Assembly: GCA_039881145.1 (NCBI GenBank)
Contig: JAYKKI010000088.1
Location: 637,501 to 701,500 of the forward strand
Source: Druceiella hillmani
Taxonomy: Eukaryota; Arthropoda; Insecta; Lepidoptera; Hepialidae
Length of the DNA: 64,000 nucleotides
Direction: 5' to 3'
Position 1 is the stretch's first letter, and every line of letters starts with the position of its first letter. This document shows, piece by piece, positions 14,401 through 26,400 of this stretch. Under the pieces are notes generated by a model. The model saw only the letters and a list, made by a program, of their open reading frames with translations, had not been told where the DNA came from and did no database searches. The position numbers and the translations under genes are program-made.

Positions 14401-17400
14401 ACCAAACTGGAAAGTCGCCCAATTTAGATGTGGGAAGAATAAAGTTAGTCATTTAACAAGTAGTTCTTTGTATGTTCCCATCTAAATGTTTGTCCATAAA
14501 TTAGTGATCTTTTATGTTGAATGTTTTTCCGATATTTTAGGTCGGTAATACTGAAAATATTCTAATTAAACTGATATTAACCATTTGAGTGCCGACAAGC
14601 ATCATCGCGAGGTCGCCCGCATGCGTCTCTAATTTGTTATCTTTCTACATATTACATAAAGTTCAAATTATAATATTATTAGTAATTACAATACAAAAAG
14701 GATCCAGGAAAAGAAAATTTTCACCCATAATGTTGGCATACGAAAATAATTAGAGTGAAAATGATCATTTTTCAAGTTGTGAAGAAAGTGATAGTGGGAG
14801 TAACATAGTGGTGCGCTCACAATTTGGCGTAATGCAAATTTTGAGTGATAGTGATAATAGTGACGATAACAATTATTTTGCTGATACAGAGGATGTGACC
14901 TTGATTTCAGTTTTTGTTATAATTTTTGTTCAAAATATATATTTCCATAATTTTCTTTGTATTTTATTATTCTTGTACAAGTTTTTATTAAAAAAACACC
15001 GAAAAAATTATTAAAATTGGATAGTTTTTGGAAGATACAGTTTTTTTTCGAGACAAGGGTAAATGACTTCAAAAACAAAACATTTGTTTGAAATTTTTAA
15101 GTATATATGTGTAAAAAACCATGGCACTAAAACGGTTAAAATGGTCTAAACAAAAAATGAGATTTTAGCTCCAATTTGTATCCATTATCTGAATGAATAT
15201 TTTGGGTCAGTCATACTGAAAATATTCTAATTAAAGTGATATTAAAATTGTTCAAACAAAAAAAGAGAATTTGGCTCCAAATTGTATCCGTTATTTTGAG
15301 TGAATAGTCAAATTTGAAACATAGGGATTGCTAAAAATGTTCAAGATTTACACGAAAGCTAATTATTATCTCGGTTTTTGATAACTGAATAGGCTTAAAT
15401 GGAAAATTGGAGATTTTGTAAAATTGTCTATTTGTTATTTTTATATTTATAGTCCCATTATATATCATAGCAGATGGGACTTCAGGATCAAGTTAAAATA
15501 TGTCTAAGATGACCTGAGTAGAGGGTGCGTCCTTTCTCTGCAATAATGCCTATAAAGAGTTACGTTGGCAATAGGACTACAGTGTACCAACCAAAAGGGC
15601 ACATTTTAAATAGATTAGAGTAATAGACAAAATAAAGCACTATCTAGAATATAGTGCGAGTAAAGATAAATAATACAACTCGTGAATTTATGATGCTGTT
15701 CGTGTTGTAACAATACCCCATATAAAAACTTCGTTATTAAGATTTACAATATTTAAATAGATTAGAGTAATAAACAAAATAAAGCACTATCTAGAATATA
15801 GTGTGAGTAAAGATAAATAATACAACTCGTGAATTCATGATGCTGTTCGTGTTGTAACAATACCCCATATAAAAACTTCGTTATTAAGATTTACAATATT
15901 TAAATAGATTAGAGTGATAGACAAAATAAGGCACTATCTAGAATATAGTGTGAGTAAAGATAAATAATACAACTCGTGAATTTATGATGCTGTTCGTGTT
16001 GTAACAATACCCCATATAAAAACTTCGTTATTAATATTTACAAAAATGTGAAAACAAACCATTTTATACAGATATGTAGAAAGATACGATCCGCTTTACA
16101 TTTTCTCTACGTAATGTGCAAAGTTATATATTTGGTTTGCAATAAGTGACTAAATAATCTCATCACAAACGTTTTCCAATGGCTACAAAATTTTGTTTCC
16201 TACTATATCCTCCATTTTTTCCCATATTGTTATAAGAAACAAAACTTAGACTATTCCCACAATTACAATATGTAGTGGATTTGTTTAAAGCTGGTTAACT
16301 TTACTGCTTATTATAAAAACCTAAATTAAAAATAGACAGGACAGTCTGGAAATTTTAGTGCCCGATCAGTCTTCATATGGCTTTTTTTTATAGCATTTAA
16401 TAAAGCCACAGAAAGCACTAGCCTTAGAAAAAGGAAATCAAACAATAGCCCATATATTGAAAATTCCACATCTCTGTAAACCGATGAAGTGGTTCAACCA
16501 GTAACATGACCGACAGAAAAGTACACATATTATTTTTTTGTTTCAATATTATAATATCGCTAATATTTGTAAGACTTAGCCCGCAATCCTACCTTTATAA
16601 TTAACAGACTTGCATTCAGCTCCCACATATGTTTCATCAATATAATCTAGACGTGATCGATGAAGAAACCACAACTCTAATGTATTTATAAAGGCATTAC
16701 CTTCATCTTCTCAACGAGGGCACCTGTGGAGAGAATATTGTATCGCCGCTCAGGATGCGAGGCGACGTGTTGACGCGACCAGTAGGTCTTGCCTGCTCCG
16801 GGAAGCCCCACCATGAGGATTACCTGTTTATAACAATTCAGTATTCGTTTAACCAATAATTCCACTGAAAAAATCAAATTTAAAAGTTCTATATTAATTG
16901 CTTTACATATTATAGGATATTTATGTCAACATTTTTGGGTTAACAATAATGATTAACGATAATAAAATCACAATCAATTTGGTGTGAATATTTTTATTTA
17001 ATAATTGAAATCGAAAGTAATAGGACATTTAAAATTCATTGATGCAACAGGTAATTACATCAAATTCAATAATTGCATTAGCATGATAGTGCGATCTCAA
17101 ATTGCATTCTATAAACAATTATAGGGCTCCTCATGGCACCCGTAACCACCCACCTCATACAAAAGAGGGGTTGAAGGTCCCCTAATGATGTCTCGTATCT
17201 ACAGTCTCAGCGTTTCCACTCAACAGGGTTCAAAAATTTCTATTTAAGTAAATTGGAAACAACTCTGAACTCTGACGAATTATAAACATGATTTTTCATT
17301 AAAATTTGACATGCCAATGATTAAAATTCGACATGCCACAGATGCACGTTAATATCTGTCACAGACAGAAGAATTGTTACTTTTACATCACCGTTTTTTT

Positions 17401-20400
17401 ATTTTTACGGGTTGTTTTATAATAATTGATGTCACAAATATCTTAGTTAAATTCTTTACTCATTTATAATTCCTAGCTTTGTCGGCCAACCTTTACAATG
17501 AAATTAAGTTGCAAAACCAGCGATCATATATATAATACATATGCGTTCGGCAGTGAAAACATTAAAAAAAAATTTCATTCTATTGAATTAATTTATATTC
17601 TTGAAACTTATGAAACTAACATTTATATTTATAGCTTTTTACAGACAGATGATAAAAATGGATTTTGTATAATATCCATTAATACAACGATACTGATTTT
17701 ATCTACTTTACTTGATAGTAGTAACCAAAGCAATGCCAAAAATATTTAATTAATCTCAAAAAACCAAATAGAAATGTTCATAGGAATTTTAAGACCGTGG
17801 ATGGTACCAAATAAGAAAATAAAGCAAACATTGCAAAACAAACTGCAACACAATTAAACTAACCTCACAGTCCCCTGTAGTAGCTGGCGGTCGTGGTCCG
17901 AGTACCAGTTGATCGAGCGGCACACATGCAATCAGGGTGTAGCCCTCCAGCAGTTCAGCCACCTCACCGTCCAACTCCTCATCCAACTCGTATCTGTAAA
18001 CATTGTTTTTACTCAGTGGCATGTCCGTCTACAAGTTTTTTACCGCTTCCACATGATTGTATTTCTAAATATTTAAAGTATTAAATACTAAAATAATGTG
18101 ACTATTTACCCCACCTCTGAAATATTAGGTTGTCATTTTTTATATAAAAGTAGAAAGACTGATTAATTTAGATTGTACCTTTTGACAACTTTCAATGAGC
18201 TTCATAATTCATTGTTCATACAAGGTCTCCTGTCTTTATTGGTGAAAAATTTAAGTTTATTCTGATTTATGACCAGTTATACCATTCGAAGGGTACCAAA
18301 GGATGCAAAACAAGTAGAAGACTAATGGCACAAGAACCCGTCATAAAACATGAGTTTGATCCAATTAATGTCTTGATTTTGTTGTCTTTGAACCGTAAAG
18401 GCTATATGAATGTGTTCAACGAGCATTTTTCCATTTAGGGAAGTACAATAGTAAAATACAAAGAAAATGCATATTGATGTTTCATCTTACATTGGTAAAA
18501 TAAAGAAAAACTTATTATATTGCTCAATTGTTACAACACTGTAACACTATTCCGATGTTTTTACGTTTTGAGCGCACCACTATCTAGTCATACCACAAAT
18601 CTTATTGCTGTTTTGTGCCTATCGCATGTAATCACAATAAAATATAGAACATCATTTGAAATAGTATTATTCTATGCCTGCTTCTGGAAATAACTTGTAA
18701 ATTAAAGGTCTACCATATAATATTATGGCCTGATTTCGAAATCTCATGATAGGTGGTCGCCCTAGTCGTACCACCGATGCTAAAAAAAATTAAGATATGA
18801 GCACCAAAATTTAACAACTATATATCAACAACATATCATACCAACTATAAGTAATTGTTATAAAAAAACAATTATCATTTTTGACAGAGTTATATAAGTA
18901 TCAAATTTTCTATTCTCTTAAATAAAAATGTAATTTCTCTCAAATCCATTGAAGTTTCAAACATTGGTTATTGTGTAACACCAGTATTAATTATTTGTAT
19001 TAATAGAGTCCGTCCGCTGACGCTGCATTTTTTTACATGCTCAACTAGAATAGATGTAGCTTTGAAAAAAGAAAATTATAACCATTAATATCTAGAAATG
19101 TAAAGTGTTTTTGTGTATCTTGTTTTAAAACGTCTAATCTCGGAACACGTACCTGATAATACTCTTTATTTTAGGATCAAGTTTAATTGTGTTCAAGATT
19201 GCAGATTCCTCCACCACATCCGAATTCCCATCCTCGAGTGAGGCTGCTGTGTCTGCAAAAAAAATTAATGCCATTTTCAAGATTAAATTCCAAATTAAAA
19301 TTTTTCCACTAAAATAAATAAATTCAAATAATAAAACTTTACATTAAATAAATTACTAACAAATTCTTTCAAGACAAACCGTTTGGTTATAACTACTTTG
19401 ACAAATTGTTTTTTTCATTTTGAATCCTAAGTAATATAACTGTGAACGTGTTTGCAAACTTACCTAATAAAAAAAGCCATATAAAGCTTACACGAAACTG
19501 TGATGTGTATACGAGCATGAATACAAGTATATTCTTTATAAATAGCCCCTAAAATTTTTAACCGATTTTTCTCAAGTTTTTCATGGTCACACTCTATCCC
19601 ATATCATTATTAGTCATGGTAGAATAACAAAACCTAGAAACTCGTTGCTGCCCTTATCAATCTTGATAAAATATGTAACAAATAGTTACATTAATGATTG
19701 CGAAAGTGGACTGCGTGGACCCCCAGGGATCGACTTGCTGGGAGTCCACCCAAGCGAGAGAAAAACATGAGGGCATTACCCACGTGAGAGGACTCCTTTT
19801 CAGCAAGTCCGTAATCGATCCTAACATGGAGGTAACCTGACTTATTTAACATTGTATAAAATTGTTTTAGTGATCTGCTTTATGGTGCACTATGTGTTCA
19901 TGTAAAGGTTTTTACAAGTTTCCATATCAGCAATAACGTATCGCGCACATATAGGGAATAACAGTCCAGACAAGTTTACACCAAAACTTTACAGACTCGA
20001 TAAAGTTTTCTTCGCTACAATTGTCAGCTTTACAACAATCCCTATCATAACCAAAAGCATTGTGTCAGTTGTCACAAACACAACTGCTGTTAATAAGTTT
20101 AGGAAAATTCAATATTAAGTCTATGAAAAAAAGAAGTTCACCACTTGCTGGTTCACGGGGCAAAAAAGTTTGGCAACCTCAGAGTTGTACATGGTAGAAT
20201 ACAAAGAATATAATAACTGAACAAAACGAATTTAAAAGAAAAAATGAAACATCCTGTCAGGAGTTCGAATAATGCAAGAAAGACGAAAGGAGACTGAATA
20301 TGGTGATATTAAGAAATTTCGCAAAACTCCTTTTGGCTTATGTTCTTTGAGTATTTTTAAAATTTTATTATAACATACAATTTTTAAAAATAAAAGGCTG

Positions 20401-23400
20401 TAACTAATTCGCAGATAAACGAGCCTTAAAAATTTTTTATAAGACCCAATGAAGATTTGAAATAATTTTAAACCACTCATTCTCTTACCTTCATCTTTAA
20501 TCGCAGATGAATTTTCAACTTCTTTTTTCTCTTCAACCGGTTCAACTTCCATCTCCTCCTTATCCTGTCCTTCACCACTTTCTTTTTCTTTGTCTTTGTC
20601 TTTCTCTTCGGCTTCCTTGTCCTTCTTCGTCTCCTCTTCAGCGGCTTCCTCATCATCTTCTTCCATTGCTTCACTGGGATCATACTTGTCGGCATCACCA
20701 TTTTCCTACAAGATTTTAATTGGGTATTTGACTAATTTCTTTTTAATTCATTAATCATAATTTCAAGGTACAAGCTGATGAAGAGTGAAAACATTTTTTA
20801 ATAATCTTAAAAATTGATCGAGTTATAAAAGTTTAAATTTAACCTTTAGAGAAGGACGGCAATACTGTGTTGTGAGGTCATTTTTAATATTGCACATTAT
20901 ATTCTACGAGAGGAAAAGAGACAGGGATATACCCAACTCTATCCGTATGTTGAAATTTAGAAGCCTACAACTGGCTTATTTTTCAATCAATTTTTGAAAT
21001 ACTTTTAAAGACTGGTTTTTAATTATCTTATATTTCACAATATTGTACGAAAAATATCAAAATTTAGACTACCGTATTAATATATGCCTTTGACTTAACC
21101 AAATAAATAATTTAAAATAATGTATTATTTTGATACATTTATTTGATTAGATTAGTATTATTATGATAATTCAAAGATTAAGAGTATAAAAAAAATAAAA
21201 ACTAATTTTTATTAATACATATCCTGATATGGTATCATATTTTATATCGAGATTTACAAAAGTACCTTTCGGTAACGTTACAGTAATATCCATAACTTTT
21301 TAAAGTGGATTTCAAAAAAAATCCTATTTGAAATGGTGACAATTATTGGGCAAGTTTTTGATCGATCAATATTATATGCATGTAAACAATTACAAATTGT
21401 TTTACTACAGTGGACTATTTCCTGCTCAGCTCATAAGACTTGATAACACCTAGCACCTTGTTTTGCATATACGTTGTCACACAATTTATACCTAAGAATA
21501 TTACAAATTACACATATATTTGATTTCCTTCATTAACATGCATTTTCCCATTGGACAGATTCTGAGCCAGCATCATGGTGTTCAGATCCTAGAAAAAATA
21601 TTACTTATTATGAGAATATAAAAAATAGAAACTCCGAGTCGTCGAGTGATTCGTTACTAAACCTTACTAAAAAAAACTTCGTTATAATTTGCTTTATATT
21701 TAGATTTTAGTATGTTTAACGATTAAACACTGCATAGCTATTACATACTATAATTTGTTGTACTCTTGGTAATAAGAAGCCTATTAAGAATCTAATACAC
21801 ACGTATATGCAATATAATTTATATGCAATTTTCTCAGTATCCTGACTTATGTAATTTTCAAATTGCATTATGTAAATTTTTAAGTATTGTGGTTTATGTA
21901 ATGTTCAACAAACATTATTCTTCCCAGTCTCGCATGTTAAGTATCTATTATTAGATTAGCATTACGCAAATATCAAAGTATCCTGGTTTATGTAATTTTC
22001 AACTAACATTATTCTTGCCAATCTCGCATATTAAGTAACTATTATCAGATTGGCATTACGCAAATTTCGAATTATCCTGGTTTACGTAATTTTCAACTTA
22101 CAATATTCTTTACAGTCTCACATATTAAGTTACTATTATTAGTGGCATTATGCAAATTTCTAAGTGTCCTGGTTTACATAATTTTCAACTCTCATTATTC
22201 TTCCCAGTCTCACATATTAAGTAACTATTATCAGACTGGCATAACGCAAATTTTTAATTATCCTGGTTTACATAATTTTCAACTTACCTTTACAGTCTAT
22301 ATATTAAGAAACTATTATTAGACTGACATTATGCAAATATCTAAGTATCCTGGGTATATGTAATTTTCAACTTGCATTATTCTTCTCAGATTCATATATA
22401 AGTAAATAACTGTTATTAGACTGGCATTATGCAAATTTTTAATTATCCTGGTTTACGTAATTTTCAACTTTCATTAGTCTTCATAGTTTCGCCTATTACA
22501 TAATTCTCATTATATTGGTATTATTGCACTATGATAAGCAGTAAGGCAATTTGAAAAAAAAATTATATTGATTACAAAAAATTATAAATCAAACACGCAA
22601 ACGTAAGTGGTGTAGGTAATATAAGAGTATTCAGAATGGCTTTCCACTACGCTAAAGTTTAATTTGCCTATATAAATAAATCCAATATATGGCAGAAAGC
22701 ATAGCCTAGTAATTTCAACACTACAGAAATATTTACGTAAAAGAAAATAGTACCTTCACGGCTTCGTCATCCTTCTCTTCCTTGACCTTGTCACTTTCTT
22801 CATCACCATCCTTCTTGTCTTTGTCGCCTTCCTTTTCTTTTTCTCGGTCTGCTCTCTCCTTGTCCTATTTAATTAATAAAAATTTACAAAGTGGTATTAA
22901 GTTACGAATGCAAAATATGCATACTAAATATATTTGAGAGCAAACATAATATAGAGCAATATTTTATGAAGGAAATTGTAGCAGTTTTATAACAAAGTCA
23001 ACAAATAATATGTACAGCGGAAAATAAAATAAATACAGTTGATATATCCAAATACTGCCTTGTTTAATTTCTCTCATGTCAAGATAAAGTTGCATGAACT
23101 TATTATGACTTCTTCGTCGTTTCACTCTTGAGAGAGCGGTCGAGGTCAGCATGTAGTACTGTTATGGGTGGCCACTCAGAGATACAGAGACACCACCATA
23201 ACACCACATGGTGGTGTTACTCACCTCACGATGCCTCCCCATCTCTCCTATTTTGTCGGCACTCATACAGGGGACCGCCCCCACAGCAGACTTGATTTGG
23301 TCTGTTCACTGTATCGACAACCTCCTACATGGTCTAGTCCTTCTACTCTTCCCTGCATAACAATGAACTCTATGGAGCTATATCCCCACGCATGATGTGA

Positions 23401-26400
23401 CCAAAAAATTTTAGAGTCCGAGTTAGAACAAGTGTTGATAAATGTTCCTTGATGCCAAGTTCTTGAAGTATAGACATTCATGCGGAATCACTACACGATA
23501 CCCCAAGCATTTTTCTCCAGCACCACATTTCCAGAGTGTCTATTTTGTTATTCTCAAGTATTCGTTGCATCCATATCTTTGCAGCGTAGTGAAATATGGG
23601 GAACCCACTGCTTCGAATGAGCCGGGTCTTAGTGGCCTTGCTAATGTGTCGGCAAGTTCTTGAAGTATAGAGACATTCATGCGGAATCACTACACGATAC
23701 CCCAAGCATTTTTCTCCAGCACCACATTTCCAGAGCGTCTATTTTGTTATTCTCAAGTATTCGTTGCATCCATATCTTTGCAGCGTAGTGAAATATGGGG
23801 AACCCACTGCTTCGAATGAGCCGGGTCTTAGTGGCATTGCTAATGTGTCAGTCCCTCGTATTGCATCTTGTCATCGCCATCCGTCTTCTCACCTCATCCA
23901 CGCCATTGTTAGAGATCAACGCTCCAAGGTACATATGACTGAACTACTTTGTAGTTTGCTATTTGAGTGACTTCGAACGAGTTGGTGTTAGCACGGGTTG
24001 TTATTATGACTACTAAACATAACTTAAACCTTATGAATTTCTTTGTCCTTGCTTCGGAACCCAAAATGCGTTTTATTTCTAGACTTTGAGTTCTTTTTAA
24101 TATCAGAATCTGCCCATTCTTCATACAATATCAATGGTTCCATGGATTAAAAAGGCCGCATTGCATTCGACAGCACAATCAGAAACTCTTCCGAAAGTCA
24201 TATTATGATCCTTTTACTCGAGTCATAATTTTATACAAAGGAAATTTTTTTGATGCATAAGTAATTTCTTTCAAGTTGAGAAACGATTATCAGAGCAATG
24301 GTTCTATTGCAGTGTGCTAATTCAAAAATTTAAAAATGAGACTTCGGACCACTTTTAATTACATAAAAACAAATTTTCCTATAGGAAATCTGTAAATTAT
24401 CCTTAGGAATGTGTATATTCCTTCTAAAGAACATCTGTATTTGCATCTTTAAAATTTAAACTGTTCAAAATGTCACATCATAAAAAATATATATGACTGT
24501 CACATGAACTGAAATGGTAGGAAGTAGAATTGAAAATTAAGTTCTTTGTGAAAAATTTAAACTATTCGAAAGTTTACATATTTGTATACTGTCACATGAA
24601 TCGAAATCGTGGGAAATAGAATTGAAAAGCAAGTTCATTATAACAAGAATTTTTCCAGTCTTTTATTCACATTACAGATTAATCATTGTGTATACTTTTT
24701 CATGGCAATAAAAAAGATCCTATTTTAACAAGAAACTTTTTTTAAGCCTTTTTGTCTTACAAACTCGATCAACTATATAAATATGCTCGTAACACTTGAA
24801 CTATTTTGTAACTACGTTTCTTTTGTTTGCCTAAAAAATGAATAAGGGTTTAATGAATAGCTGGTGCGTTTTGACGGTATACATTCCCAGGTTAAAACTG
24901 TAGCTAAACAGTCAAGGAATTTAAAAAAAATGAAGATTTTCCAAAATATTAAAGAAAATGATAAACGTTACAATTAATATCTCCAGGGAATTATCCAATT
25001 TAAGTTAGAAATCATTTAAATCACATTTTCAATACAGCATACCGAATCATATAACCGCCATTATGATCATTGCTTTAAACTTAACCACAGAAAACACACT
25101 CACCCTTTTAGCCTTAATCTTCTCCCTCTCTCGCTGTCTATCCCTCTTCTCCTTCTCCAATTCAGCCTCACGCTCCTTCCATCGTGCTAACTCTTCCTCC
25201 TTTGCCTTCTGGAACTCCAGCTCTTTTTCTACAAACATGGGTATTTAAATTAAATAGTATTCTTTTAATTTATCTTCATCCATGAAAGATAAAAGTACCT
25301 TTAATTAAAATGGATCATCTATAAAAATTGAATTCTGAAGGCACTTAATTTTTATTCGCAACTAAATGAAACTACGTGATGTAGTATTATTTCTACTTTA
25401 TTTAAATTCTTAACTACGACCTAGGTTTCGTTGTATAAATCTCTTTTTTTACGTTATTTTTAAAATAAATGTCAGTTGTTACGACCATCAGTTTTAATGA
25501 CTCAATATTTCTAATCCCTTCAAAGTAGCTATAATCAATTTCGGCTGTATATGCATATACTGTACTTTTTTATTACATAATTTCAAAAGGACCATAGATG
25601 CAATAGAAAAAGTATTTATTCAGTCGATAGTCTTTCTTAATTGGAATTAAATTAAAGACTTTAAAAAAATTACTAAAACTCAGAATTAATCATCTTAGTG
25701 TAAAAGCCCCGAGAGACAACATTTAATACCTAATGGAACTGGAAAGTAACTCGTTAATGTAACTTTCATGTAGTGATGTTAAATCTTTACGTACAGCCAT
25801 TTTCAAAAGAATTTAATTCCATGATATCAATATGTGTTGTGTTTCTATAATACTTTACCATTTGAAAGAAAATAAAAATTGATATGTTCAACACAATTGG
25901 ACTTTACATGACTCGTAATAAACACAAAAATGAAAATAAAGATTGAGATTCTTGCAGATGACAGCTCAAAGCTAGTGAAGAATTACAAATACACTATAAA
26001 AAGAGAACTTACGTCTCCTCTCCTCGAGTATAACTTCGACAGGAACTAGTATCTTGCGGCGGACCAACTTCGTCTTGGTCAGCATGTTATATTTGTCACG
26101 GCCTAAGTTGACTTGATAACATATATTCTTGGTAAGTATGTGAGGAAAAAGGGCAGCATCATTTAGTATGTCTTTCTCAAATTCATACGCAACTCCGATA
26201 TCCTCGCCGTTGACTGTGTATTTCAGTGTACACGGAGATGAATCCAGGTCCTGTTAAAAGCAAACGTGTTTAGTTAAATTTTTAGGAAAAATCAACAAAT
26301 CTAACCGATTAAAATGAACTGATAGAATTTCGTAAGATTTTGGTATCATGACAATCAAGATAGCATTAAAATATAATGAATATTAATCATGTTATATAAT

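Noticed and set aside
15605..16040. CRISPR-like array
   Set aside because: The repeats are long, directly adjacent and include no unique spacers; the genome is eukaryotic.
18541..18790. Possible small element with CTAGTCATACCAC and CTAGTCGTACCACC near its ends
   Set aside because: The motifs are short and in direct rather than inverted order, with no target duplication visible.
20507..20719. Leu/Pro/His-rich plus-strand frame
   Set aside because: Antisense of the GA-rich acidic exon 14.
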